Positions 26,891 through 34,164 of a stretch of DNA of 64,000 nt are shown here, one piece after another. A program made the translations under genes and the position numbers. A model generated the notes under the pieces. It had not been told where the DNA came from. It worked only from the letters and a program-made list of their open reading frames with translations, and did no database searches. Source of the DNA: Algoriphagus litoralis (GTDB lineage Bacteria > Bacteroidota > Bacteroidia > Cytophagales > Cyclobacteriaceae); contig NZ_QGOL01000008.1 of NCBI RefSeq assembly GCF_003259255.1, positions 186,001-250,000 on the forward strand. The letters are read 5' to 3'. The stretch's first letter is position 1. Every line of letters begins with the position of its first letter.

Positions 26891-27568
26891 TTACACCCCT
26901 CCGTAAAGTTTAAATGTCATATTGCGCAAGGCTGAGTTATTCACTGCATAATGCATGGCTTCGGCGATCTCCTTGGGACTTACCCAGAGCGAGAAATCTG
27001 AATCAGGCATGGATTCACGGTTGGGCTCAGTATCGATGATACTAGGCACGAACACATGACTGCGAATCTGTGTGTCTTTCACCTCTTCTGCCAAAATTTC
27101 TGCAAGTGTCAGCACCAGCTTTTTACTGATCGAATACGCAATCGTGTCCTTAGCACTGGCCAACTCCAAAGCAGGTCTAGCGCCTACGAATAAGAACGTG
27201 CCTTTTTGTTGCTTTTTCATCACTGGCAAAAACCCACGCACCAAATGATATGCACTGAAAAAATTCAGGTGAAACATCGCCTGAATGTCCTTCTCGGTGG
27301 TGGACTCCATGTCCCCCATGGAAAATCCCCCTACCAGCATGGCTAAGGCATCGAGGTCATTGTATTGCATGTGAAACTCTCTGACGAATTCCAAAACAGC
27401 TGCCTCATCCGTGACATCTACTTCGTAATTATCATCTGCTTCTTCCACAGGTTCGTCGTGGTTGGGCCGCAGCAGCGCTATCACATGATAGCCTTCTCGC
27501 TTGAACTTATCTACAACAGCCCTTCCAAGACCTCCCGCTGCACCGGTAACAATTATATTTCTGCTCAT
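26891..27568 (-). CDS. Short-chain dehydrogenase/reductase
   Basis: The 225-residue protein has the SDR cofactor motif TGAAGGLG near residue 8 and the catalytic Tyr/Lys as YSISK. The substrate is unknown. It probably heads a three-gene reverse-strand unit with the NTF2-like and Gre-like genes, and is divergent from the MscS-type channel gene with 59 bp between. Confidence 0.9.
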   Translation of the reverse strand: MSRNIIVTGAAGGLGRAVVDKFKREGYHVIALLRPNHDEPVEEADDNYEVDVTDEAAVLEFVREFHMQYNDLDALAMLVGGFSMGDMESTTEKDIQAMFHLNFFSAYHLVRGFLPVMKKQQKGTFLFVGARPALELASAKDTIAYSISKKLVLTLAEILAEEVKDTQIRSHVFVPSIIDTEPNRESMPDSDFSLWVSPKEIAEAMHYAVNNSALRNMTFKLYGGV

Positions 27569-27627
27569 GTCTTCTCTGTTTTTGTTTCGATAATCGCTAA
27601 AATTAGGGTTTATTTTTCGATTGAAAT

Positions 27628-28521
27628 ATGAATCAGCTCAAAAGCAGTATCCGAAACAAAGAGAATATCCGAAAAAGAAACTTTGTAATTAAACTCATCC
27701 TGCTGATCATTTTTGAAATCATTTATGCGGGAGATACATTTTTTAGACCTTTTCTCGAAAAATTTGAAATTTTCAACCAAATCATTCGGGCACTTATTTT
27801 TTTGATCAGCGCAAACCTGATCTTTTCTCTGGGCAGGTTTATCACGGTAAGGATTTATCTCCGAAGACGCGAAGAGACAAAAGTTCAGCCAAACTTCGTG
27901 TTGGGAATTGATCGAATCGAAGGTCTACTGAACAGTTTTGCCATGCTGATCAGTTTCATGCTAGCTTTTGGGATCAAACCGCTGGAGTTTTTGACCAGTA
28001 TTACCATTGTTGCTGCGGCGATTGCTTTATTGACCAAGGAGTACATAACTAATATCGTCAATGGTCTGATCATGATGTTTTCTGATCAATTGGAAATCGG
28101 AGATAAAATCCAAATTGGCCGCCACATCGGATTCATCCGTGATATTACGCTGATCAACTTGGTATTGAAAAATGATTCTGGAGAAATCATCCTTATCCCC
28201 AATACAATGGCGTTGACTCAGGATGTGGTCAATTTCTCAAAAAACAACACCTATCAGGTGATTTTCGACCTTGAGATCCCCTCAAAAAACGAAATCCACC
28301 TGGACAACCTAGAAAAGCTGCTGATCGAAAAGCTTAACCACTATCCAGAAACCGCAATCGTAGAAGGTGCTCAGCTGAATATCATGGAAAGAAAGGCAGA
28401 AACTTTACTCGTCCGATTCCAATTCCCAATCAAAGCTGGGGAAAAGCCAACCGAAATACGCATTAAAAAGGATATAAATCAGGCCTTATTTCAATGGAAC
28501 TATGAGCAACGACAAAGTTAA
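27628..28521 (+). CDS. MscS family mechanosensitive ion channel
   Basis: The 297-residue protein has about three to four N-terminal membrane segments (near 20-45, 55-80, 100-120 and 125-145). The Ala/Gly-rich pore-lining helix follows around 'ITIVAAAIALLTKEYI'. Then comes the MscS beta-domain signature 'QLEIGDKIQIG...GEIILIPN'. It would release solutes on osmotic downshock from the inner membrane. Its last 20 bp overlap the alkyltransferase-like gene. Confidence 0.9.
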   Translation: MNQLKSSIRNKENIRKRNFVIKLILLIIFEIIYAGDTFFRPFLEKFEIFNQIIRALIFLISANLIFSLGRFITVRIYLRRREETKVQPNFVLGIDRIEGLLNSFAMLISFMLAFGIKPLEFLTSITIVAAAIALLTKEYITNIVNGLIMMFSDQLEIGDKIQIGRHIGFIRDITLINLVLKNDSGEIILIPNTMALTQDVVNFSKNNTYQVIFDLEIPSKNEIHLDNLEKLLIEKLNHYPETAIVEGAQLNIMERKAETLLVRFQFPIKAGEKPTEIRIKKDINQALFQWNYEQRQS

Positions 28522-28840
28522 CTACTTCGATCTGGTCTATCAGGTCGTAAGGGAGGTGCCAAGAGGTCGAGTGACTACTTATGGAGCAATAGCGCACTAT
28601 TTGGGTTTAAAAAGCGGCGCCCGGATGGTCGGCTATGCGATGAATGCCGCACACTCCATGGCTGATGTCCCTGCTCAGCGGGTGGTCAACCGCCAAGGTC
28701 TCCTGACTGGCAAACACCATTTTGAAAATCCGAATCGGATGCAGGAACTGCTAGAGGAGGATGGAGTCCAAGTGAAAAACGACCAAGTTCAGAATTTTGA
28801 AACTGTTTTTTGGAACCCAGAGAAAGAGCTTGGGATTTAG
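28502..28840 (+). CDS. Alkyltransferase-like protein (MGMT family, no active Cys)
   Basis: The 112-residue protein matches the DNA-binding C-terminal domain of O6-methylguanine methyltransferase: 'VPRGRVTTYGAIA' and 'GYAMNAA' are typical. The active-site Pro-Cys-His-Arg is replaced by Pro-Ala-Gln-Arg (VPAQRVV), so it cannot accept an alkyl group. ATL proteins instead flag alkylated guanines for nucleotide excision repair. The gene overlaps the MscS gene by 20 bp and its stop overlaps the convergent symporter stop by 4 bp. Confidence 0.92.
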   Translation: MSNDKVNYFDLVYQVVREVPRGRVTTYGAIAHYLGLKSGARMVGYAMNAAHSMADVPAQRVVNRQGLLTGKHHFENPNRMQELLEEDGVQVKNDQVQNFETVFWNPEKELGI

Positions 28841-30282
28841 TCTTTTTGGCGCAGCAAATAAAGTCCCAAAAACATCAGTGCACCATTTAGGATCAGGGCT
28901 TCAAAGCCGAATTTGTATCCCCAAAGCCATTTTTCTGAGTTTTGGCTAATTATAAATGTAAGGATAGGGGCAGCAACGGCAATGTAAGGAACGAAACGGT
29001 CCTTAACCTTCATTTGGGTAAAAAGTCCAAATGAATAGAGTCCCAACAGCGGACCATACGTGTATCCGGCGATGATAAACACGGAATTGATCACACTTTG
29101 GTCATTGAGCCAATAGAAACCCAAAATCATCAAAAACATCAGCCCTGTGAAAATCAGATGGACTTTTTTACGGATTTCTACTCTTTTTTCAGGGGCATAT
29201 TTCCGCTCGATTTGAAGGAAATCTATGCAAAAAGACGTAGTCAATGCCGTCAACGTCGAATCCGCACTTGAGTAGGCTGCGGCAGTAATCCCGAGCACAA
29301 ATACAATTCCTATGAAAGCTGAAAAGTGCTGCGTAGCGAGTAAAGGAAATAGCTCATCGGATTTAGCTGGAAGTTGAATGCCTTTACTTTCTGCATATAA
29401 ATACAACAAAACACCTAGCGAAAGGAAAAGTAAGTTTACGATTACTAAAATCAGGGTAAACCAAAACATGTTTTTTTGGGCGTCACCGATATTTTTGCAA
29501 GTCAGGTTTTTCTGCATCATATCCTGATCGAGACCAGTCATGACGATGGTGATGAATGCTCCTGAAATGAACTGCTTGAAGAAATTAGTCCCGGCTTTCC
29601 AGTCCCAGTTGAAAATCTCCGAGCGACTATCCTCGGCTACAGAGGAAATGTAATCCCCGAGACTTTTGATTCCGAGCTCATTTCCAATAAAGAAAATTGT
29701 AATCACCACCGCTGCCAGCATGAAAAAGGTCTGTAGCGTATCAGTCCAGACGACCGTTTTGATACCTCCACGATGGGTGTATAGCCAAATCAATCCTACC
29801 GTAATCAAAACCGAGACCCAAAATGGAACTCCAAGCGAATCGAATAGAATCAACTGTAACACACTGGCCACAAGGTATAGCCGCAGAGATGAACCTAAAG
29901 CACGCGAGAGAATGAAGAAAAAGGCTCCAGTCTTGTAGGACCAAAACCCAAATCGGTCTTCCAAATAGGAATAGATGGAAACCAGATTCAGGCGGTAATA
30001 AAGTGGGAGAAGTACTTTTGCAATCGTAAAATAGCCCAGAGTATAGCCCAAAACAACCTGGAAGTAAAAGAAGTTACTGTTACCTACTTCACCCGGCACC
30101 GATATGAAAGTAACTCCTGATAAGGAAGCTCCAATCATCCCAAATGCCACCAAAAACCATGGCGATTGCCGATCTCCGGTAAAAAATGTGTCAGCGGTGA
30201 CTTGTCGTGAGGTATACCAAGAAATCAAAAAAAGTAAAAGAAAATAAGCTGAAATGACTACTAAGACAATTTGGGGATTCAT
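28837..30282 (-). CDS. Sodium:solute symporter
   Basis: This is a 481-residue, very hydrophobic protein with about 13 membrane helices, of the SSS (SLC5) family. The region 'GASLSGVTFISVPGEVG' is the conserved TM1 break that forms the Na site in this family. The substrate could be a sugar, a sialic acid-like compound or an organic acid; flanking genes do not help. It is divergent from clpS. Confidence 0.9.
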   Translation of the reverse strand: MNPQIVLVVISAYFLLLFLISWYTSRQVTADTFFTGDRQSPWFLVAFGMIGASLSGVTFISVPGEVGNSNFFYFQVVLGYTLGYFTIAKVLLPLYYRLNLVSIYSYLEDRFGFWSYKTGAFFFILSRALGSSLRLYLVASVLQLILFDSLGVPFWVSVLITVGLIWLYTHRGGIKTVVWTDTLQTFFMLAAVVITIFFIGNELGIKSLGDYISSVAEDSRSEIFNWDWKAGTNFFKQFISGAFITIVMTGLDQDMMQKNLTCKNIGDAQKNMFWFTLILVIVNLLFLSLGVLLYLYAESKGIQLPAKSDELFPLLATQHFSAFIGIVFVLGITAAAYSSADSTLTALTTSFCIDFLQIERKYAPEKRVEIRKKVHLIFTGLMFLMILGFYWLNDQSVINSVFIIAGYTYGPLLGLYSFGLFTQMKVKDRFVPYIAVAAPILTFIISQNSEKWLWGYKFGFEALILNGALMFLGLYLLRQKD

Positions 30283-30322
30283 AATGGGCCGTCAGGTATC
30301 GCGCTAAGTTGTCTATTATTCT

Positions 30323-30330
30323 TAATTTTG
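30323..30330 (+). promoter_or_regulatory. Putative -7 element abutting the clpS start
   Basis: TAATTTTG fits TAnnTTTG and ends only four bases before the clpS ATG. If it is used, the transcript would be nearly leaderless. No TTTG is seen 19 bp upstream. Confidence 0.35.
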
Positions 30331-30334
30331 CAAA

Positions 30335-30628
30335 ATGAACCATTCAAGCACTACCCTTCCCTACATCGAGGAGTCGGAAATTCTCCTGGAAGATCTGCTG
30401 GACCAAGAGGAATTGGACCTGGTGGTCTTTAACGATGATGTCAATACGTTTGAACACGTGATTAATATCCTGATGAAAGTGTGTAAACATTCGCATGAGC
30501 AGGCTGAGCAATGTACCCTAGTGATTCATTACAAAGGCAAATGTGCAGTGAAAAAAGGCTCTATGGAAGAACTCAAGCCTATGTGTGAAGCAATTTTGGA
30601 CTCAGGAATTCAGGCCACCATACTTTAA
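30335..30628 (+). CDS. clpS: ATP-dependent Clp protease adaptor ClpS
   Basis: ClpS (97 residues) delivers N-degron substrates to ClpAP-type proteases. The core 'LVVFNDDVNTFEHVI' with its Asn-Asp-Asp pocket, and the later 'HEQAEQCTLVIHYKGKCAVKKG', are family hallmarks. The recR gene follows at once, so the two are cotranscribed. Confidence 0.95.
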   Translation: MNHSSTTLPYIEESEILLEDLLDQEELDLVVFNDDVNTFEHVINILMKVCKHSHEQAEQCTLVIHYKGKCAVKKGSMEELKPMCEAILDSGIQATIL

Positions 30629-30638
30629 TCAGGATTAC

Positions 30639-31247
30639 TTGAACTTCCCCTCCAAACTAATCGAAGACGCAGTAACGGAAATCTCACGACTACCGGGTAT
30701 TGGAAAAAAGACGGCACTTCGCCTGGCTCTCCACCTGCTCAAACAAAATGAAGTGGTGACCGAGGCCTTAGCATTGGCCATTACCAAGATGAGGGAGGAG
30801 ATTCAATACTGTCAAGTTTGTCATAATATTTCAGATGACACGACTTGCAGCGTCTGCAAAAGCCACCGACGGGATCAAACCATTATCTGCGTGGTCGAAG
30901 ATATACGGGATGTACTCGCTATCGAAAACACCAATCAATATCAAGGGCTCTACCACGTACTTGGAGGAGTAATATCTCCCATTCAGGGCATTGGACCTGA
31001 GGAATTGAAAATTGAATCTTTGCTCCGAAGGGTAGTCGAAAATCAAGTCTCAGAAATTATCCTGGCACTTTCAGCCACGATGGAAGGAGATACAACGTCA
31101 TTTTACCTTAGCAAGCGATTAAAAGACACGGGAGTGAAGGTAAGTTCAATCGCTCGTGGGATTCCTGTAGGCGGAGAGCTGGAGTTCACTGATGAAGTTA
31201 CGCTGGGCCGAAGTATTCTTACCCGGATTAATTACGGCCAAGAATAA
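30639..31247 (+). CDS. recR: Recombination protein RecR
   Basis: RecR acts with RecF/RecO in gap repair. I choose the TTG at 30639, 11 bp after the clpS stop, because it gives the normal N-terminus (L/M)NFPSKLIEDAV (202 residues). The ATG at 30585 lies inside clpS and adds 18 odd residues. The helix-hairpin-helix LPGIGKKTALRLALH, a CxxC...CxxC zinc finger (CQVC and CSVC) and the Toprim 'VVEDIRDVLAIE' are in order. A promoter for the downstream tRNA gene begins right after the stop. Confidence 0.93.
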   Translation: MNFPSKLIEDAVTEISRLPGIGKKTALRLALHLLKQNEVVTEALALAITKMREEIQYCQVCHNISDDTTCSVCKSHRRDQTIICVVEDIRDVLAIENTNQYQGLYHVLGGVISPIQGIGPEELKIESLLRRVVENQVSEIILALSATMEGDTTSFYLSKRLKDTGVKVSSIARGIPVGGELEFTDEVTLGRSILTRINYGQE

Positions 31248-31254
31248 AGATTTA

Positions 31255-31285
31255 TTTGCGAAGGACAAATCGCGTTCTATATTTG
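31255..31285 (+). promoter_or_regulatory. Bacteroidota-type promoter of tRNA-Ala
   Basis: A -33 TTTG at 31255-31258, exactly 19 bp spacing, and a -7 TATATTTG at 31278-31285 match the consensus TTTG-N19-TAnnTTTG fully. Transcription should begin a few bases before the tRNA at 31297. Confidence 0.8.
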
Positions 31286-31296
31286 CACTCCGATTC

Positions 31297-31370
31297 GGGG
31301 GATTAGCTCAGTTGGCTAGAGCGCTACACTGGCAGTGTAGAGGTCATCGGTTCGAATCCGTTATCCTCCA
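31297..31370 (+). tRNA. tRNA-Ala (anticodon GGC)
   Basis: The cloverleaf folds with a 7-bp acceptor stem (GGGGGAT / ATCCTCC, one G-T), a GCTC/GAGC D-stem, a CTACA/TGTAG anticodon stem with loop CTGGCAG, and a T-arm with TTCGAAT. The anticodon is GGC, reading GCC/GCT. The discriminator is A and the CCA end is not encoded. Confidence 0.96.
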
Positions 31371-31374
31371 CAAT

Positions 31375-31402
31375 GGCAAGCTTTTTTTAGCTTGCCTTTT
31401 TT
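31375..31402 (+). terminator. Rho-independent terminator after tRNA-Ala
   Basis: The perfect 8-bp stem GGCAAGCT / AGCTTGCC (31375-31382, 31389-31396) with a T6 loop and a T-run follows five bases after the tRNA. Confidence 0.88.
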
Positions 31403-31457
31403 ATTTCATTCCCCACTCCCGTACTAGGCTATTTGTTAAAATCCAGTATTTTTGGTT

Positions 31458-31874
31458 ATGCTATCCAAAAAGACCAAGTATGCCCTTCATGCCCTGACTT
31501 ATCTTGGCAAGCATCGGGAAAATAAAACTGTTTTGATTCAGGACATCGCCGAAGAGCATGGAATTTCACATAAGTTTCTCGAAAACATCCTCCTCGAGCT
31601 CCGAAAGGCCGGCTATCTCGGAAGCAAAAAAGGTAAAGGCGGAGGCTATTACCTGATCAAAGAACCCAAAGATATTCCACTTTCCCGGGTCATCCGACTT
31701 CTAGACGGACCTATTGCCTTGCTTCCTTGCGTCAGCTTGAATTATTATGAACCCTGCTCCGAATGCAAAAATGAAGCACAATGCGGGATCAATAAGGTGA
31801 TGGCCCAAGTACGTGACGAGACTCTTAAAATATTGGAAAACAAATCTTTACAAGACATTTTAGACGGAGAATAA
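31458..31874 (+). CDS. Rrf2 family transcriptional regulator
   Basis: From the ATG at 31458 the protein has 138 residues. The N-terminal winged helix ('LSKKTKYALHALTYLG', with 'HKFLENILLELRKAG' as recognition part) is typical of Rrf2. Four cysteines (C91, C100, C103, C109) lie where IscR/NsrR hold an Fe-S cluster, so it may sense iron-sulfur or sulfur status. It is next to the sulfate reduction genes, and a strong palindrome stands just downstream of it, before DUF2061. It is therefore probably the local regulator. Confidence 0.9.
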   Translation: MLSKKTKYALHALTYLGKHRENKTVLIQDIAEEHGISHKFLENILLELRKAGYLGSKKGKGGGYYLIKEPKDIPLSRVIRLLDGPIALLPCVSLNYYEPCSECKNEAQCGINKVMAQVRDETLKILENKSLQDILDGE

Positions 31875-31886
31875 ATTTTTTTTACA

Positions 31887-31915
31887 ATAAACCCTATAAA
31901 ATAAATAGGGTTTAT
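31887..31915. promoter_or_regulatory. Palindromic operator upstream of the sulfur genes
   Basis: ATAAACCCTAT and ATAGGGTTTAT form a perfect 11-bp inverted repeat with a 7-bp spacer. It lies immediately before a -7 box at 31917-31924, so a bound protein would cover the promoter. The neighbouring Rrf2 protein is the likely ligand. Confidence 0.72.
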
Positions 31916-31916
31916 A

Positions 31917-31924
31917 TACTTTTG
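31917..31924 (+). promoter_or_regulatory. Putative -7 element of the DUF2061-cysH transcript
   Basis: TACTTTTG matches TAnnTTTG. It is 25 bp before the DUF2061 ATG and adjoins the palindrome; no TTTG stands at 19 bp upstream, as expected for a regulated promoter. Confidence 0.5.
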
Positions 31925-31949
31925 CTTCTCTACTCCGTAAAAAGAACCT

Positions 31950-32228
31950 ATGATTCTGGACCAACCTTTGAAAAAACTATTTGCATCCAAGCCTGGCAAG
32001 GATAGCAATATCAAGAGTTTGATGAAATCCATTTCTTGGAGAATTGTCGGAACTATCGATACCATCATTATCTCCTACATCGTCACCGGCGAATTGATCA
32101 TGGCAGTATCTATTGGTTCTGTCGAGGTAGTTTCCAAAATCCTACTATACTACCTCCATGAGCGAGTTTGGGAAAATGCAACTAAAACAAAAGTGGATGG
32201 ACCGGAACCAGAATATATCAGATCTTGA
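31950..32228 (+). CDS. DUF2061 family membrane protein
   Basis: The 92-residue protein has the DUF2061 pattern: 'SLMKSISWRIVGTIDTIIISYIVTGE' with one hydrophobic helix, then a second, 'AVSIGSVEVVSKILLYYLHERVW'. The function is unknown. In Bacteroidota and others it often sits beside sulfate-assimilation genes, as here. It precedes and overlaps the reductase gene, so the two are translated together. Confidence 0.88.
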   Translation: MILDQPLKKLFASKPGKDSNIKSLMKSISWRIVGTIDTIIISYIVTGELIMAVSIGSVEVVSKILLYYLHERVWENATKTKVDGPEPEYIRS

Positions 32229-32901
32229 GGCACGATTTCAAAGTCTTTCAGCTGCTGAGGGGCTCAGGTTGATTGCGGAACTTTTCCCGGGAAAAGTGGT
32301 TTTTTCTACTTCTTTGGGCCAAGAGGATCAAGTTATTACTCAATTAATTGCTAGTCATAAACTCCCTATTCAGATATTTTCTCTGGATACTGGACGACTT
32401 TTTCCAGAGACCTTGGATCTATTGAGTCGAACTGAAGCCAAGTATAGAACCCGGATCCAAGTATATTATCCTACCACTAGCTCAGTCGAGTCCCTAGTCA
32501 GTCAAATCGGGATTAATGGCTTTTACGAATCAGTTGAAAATCGAAAATCCTGCTGTTTTGTACGGAAAGTTGAACCGCTCAAAAGAGCTTTAGCCGGCAA
32601 TGAAATCTGGATCACAGGACTTCGTGCAGAGCAAAGCGCCAATAGAAGCGATATGAAGCGTATCGAATGGGACGCTTCAAATGAGATCATAAAATACAAT
32701 CCATTGATGGACTGGACCTATGATCAGATGATAGCTTATATCAACGAGAATAAAATACCCTATAATTCATTGCATGACCAAGGGTTCATCAGTATCGGCT
32801 GTGCTCCATGCACCCGAGCTATTCTCCCCGGTGAAGATGCCAGAGCAGGCCGCTGGTGGTGGGAGGATTCGAAGAAAGAGTGTGGGCTTCATGCCCGATG
32901 A
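32197..32901 (+). CDS. cysH: Adenylyl-sulfate (APS) reductase, CysH family
   Basis: I choose the ATG at 32197 (234 residues), giving a 32-bp overlap with DUF2061; ATGs at 32158 and 32176 are also in frame. It has two Cys pairs, C119-C120 and C202/C205, that ligate a 4Fe-4S cluster, and the catalytic Cys229 in ECGLH. The cluster-type enzyme reduces APS (some also PAPS) to sulfite. This explains why no APS kinase (cysC) is present. It acts in the cytoplasm with thioredoxin. Confidence 0.93.
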   Translation: MDRNQNISDLEARFQSLSAAEGLRLIAELFPGKVVFSTSLGQEDQVITQLIASHKLPIQIFSLDTGRLFPETLDLLSRTEAKYRTRIQVYYPTTSSVESLVSQIGINGFYESVENRKSCCFVRKVEPLKRALAGNEIWITGLRAEQSANRSDMKRIEWDASNEIIKYNPLMDWTYDQMIAYINENKIPYNSLHDQGFISIGCAPCTRAILPGEDARAGRWWWEDSKKECGLHAR

Positions 32902-33084
32902 CCGATGTGGGATGTTGGATTAATCTTCGGCATTCATTATTCGAAATTCAGTGTTCATTATTGAAAAATTGGAAGATTGAAAGATTTCAAAATTCCAGAA
33001 TCATAAAAAGACAGTAACTAATTGAAATAAGGTTTAGATGCTTAGGATAGGCTCGTAAATCGATATTCAAAAACCGTAATTCAT

Positions 33085-33984
33085 ATGTCAAACCTATTTA
33101 TACCTAATCCCAAAGAAGCAGAATCGATCCACATCCTCAGGGAGGTGGCGGCGCAGTTTGAGCGTCCGGTTTTGCTTTTTTCGGGAGGAAAAGATTCCAT
33201 CACATTGGTTAGACTGGCTCAAAAGGCTTTTTATCCAGCCAAAATTCCTTTCCCACTACTTCATGTAGACACTGGGCATAATTTCCCTGAGACCATTGAA
33301 TTTCGGGACAAGTTGGTTGCGGAATTAGGATTGGAATTGATCGTGAGAAACGTGCAAGATTCCATTGATCAAGGGAAAGTCCGGGAAGAGCGCGGTCGGT
33401 ATGCCAGTCGAAATACCCTTCAGACTACCACCTTGCTCGACGCCATCGAAGAGTTCAAATTTGACGCTTGCATCGGCGGAGCAAGAAGAGATGAGGAGAA
33501 AGCCAGAGCCAAAGAACGCGTATTTTCTGTTCGGGATGACTTTGGGCAGTGGGATGAAAAAAATCAACGGCCAGAGCTTTTTGACATGCTCAATGGCAAA
33601 ATCCATGTTGGCCAAAACGTCCGCGTGTTCCCGATTTCTAATTGGACTGAGCTTGATGTATGGGAATACATCCGGACAGAGAAAATCGAAATCCCTTCTA
33701 TCTACTTTGCGCATAAGCGGGAAGTTTTCTTCCGTGACGGAATGATCTGGACAGCCAATGAGCATGTTTACAGAGAGCCCCATGAACTGGTTGAGGAAAA
33801 AATGGTCCGCTTCAGAACCGTAGGTGATATGACCTGTACCGCGGCGGTACTTTCAGAAGCAGTGACTTTGGATGATGTAGTCGGGGAGATTCGGCAATCC
33901 ACCATCTCTGAGAGAGGCGCAAGAATTGACGATAAGCGCTCTGAAGCCGCAATGGAGACGAGGAAAAAGGTTGGCTACTTCTAG
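33085..33984 (+). CDS. cysD: Sulfate adenylyltransferase subunit 2
   Basis: CysD (299 residues) adenylates sulfate to APS. The PP-loop SGGKDS is at 33-38, and the family blocks 'GGARRDEEKARAKER' and 'SNWTELDVWEYI' are present. It works as a heterodimer with the CysN GTPase, encoded next. A 183-bp spacer of repeat-like AT-rich sequence separates it from cysH. Confidence 0.96.
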   Translation: MSNLFIPNPKEAESIHILREVAAQFERPVLLFSGGKDSITLVRLAQKAFYPAKIPFPLLHVDTGHNFPETIEFRDKLVAELGLELIVRNVQDSIDQGKVREERGRYASRNTLQTTTLLDAIEEFKFDACIGGARRDEEKARAKERVFSVRDDFGQWDEKNQRPELFDMLNGKIHVGQNVRVFPISNWTELDVWEYIRTEKIEIPSIYFAHKREVFFRDGMIWTANEHVYREPHELVEEKMVRFRTVGDMTCTAAVLSEAVTLDDVVGEIRQSTISERGARIDDKRSEAAMETRKKVGYF

Positions 33985-34164
33985 GCGTCATTGCGAGGGA
34001 GGAACGACCGAAACAATCTTGATAATTAGGAAATACACTTGAAATAGGTCCCACAAGCGGGACGAAATACCATCCTTGAACCGATGGCTAATATTTCTCC
34101 GAACGTAGTCAGGCCTATTTCAACTTATTTCCACGGTATTTCAATTGTGTATAAAAAATTAAAC
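33985..34164. repeat. Structured intergenic repeat between cysD and cysN
   Basis: It opens with GTCATTGCGAGGGAGGAACG and then CAATCTT, a dispersed intergenic motif found in many bacterial genomes. Nested inverted repeats follow: 34037-34050 with 34112-34125 (12 of 14), 34048-34052 with 34059-34063, and 34064-34071 with 34135-34142 (perfect 8 bp). An open frame extending cysN upstream to 34084 is an artefact of this element. Confidence 0.6.

Noticed and set aside
31447..31454. TATTTTTG as a -7 box for the Rrf2 gene
   Set aside because: It ends three bases before the ATG and has no -33 partner at the right spacing; it could place the start inside the gene.
34084..34164. N-terminal extension of cysN
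   Set aside because: It falls inside a repeat with inverted arms; the conserved GTPase start follows the ATG at 34165.
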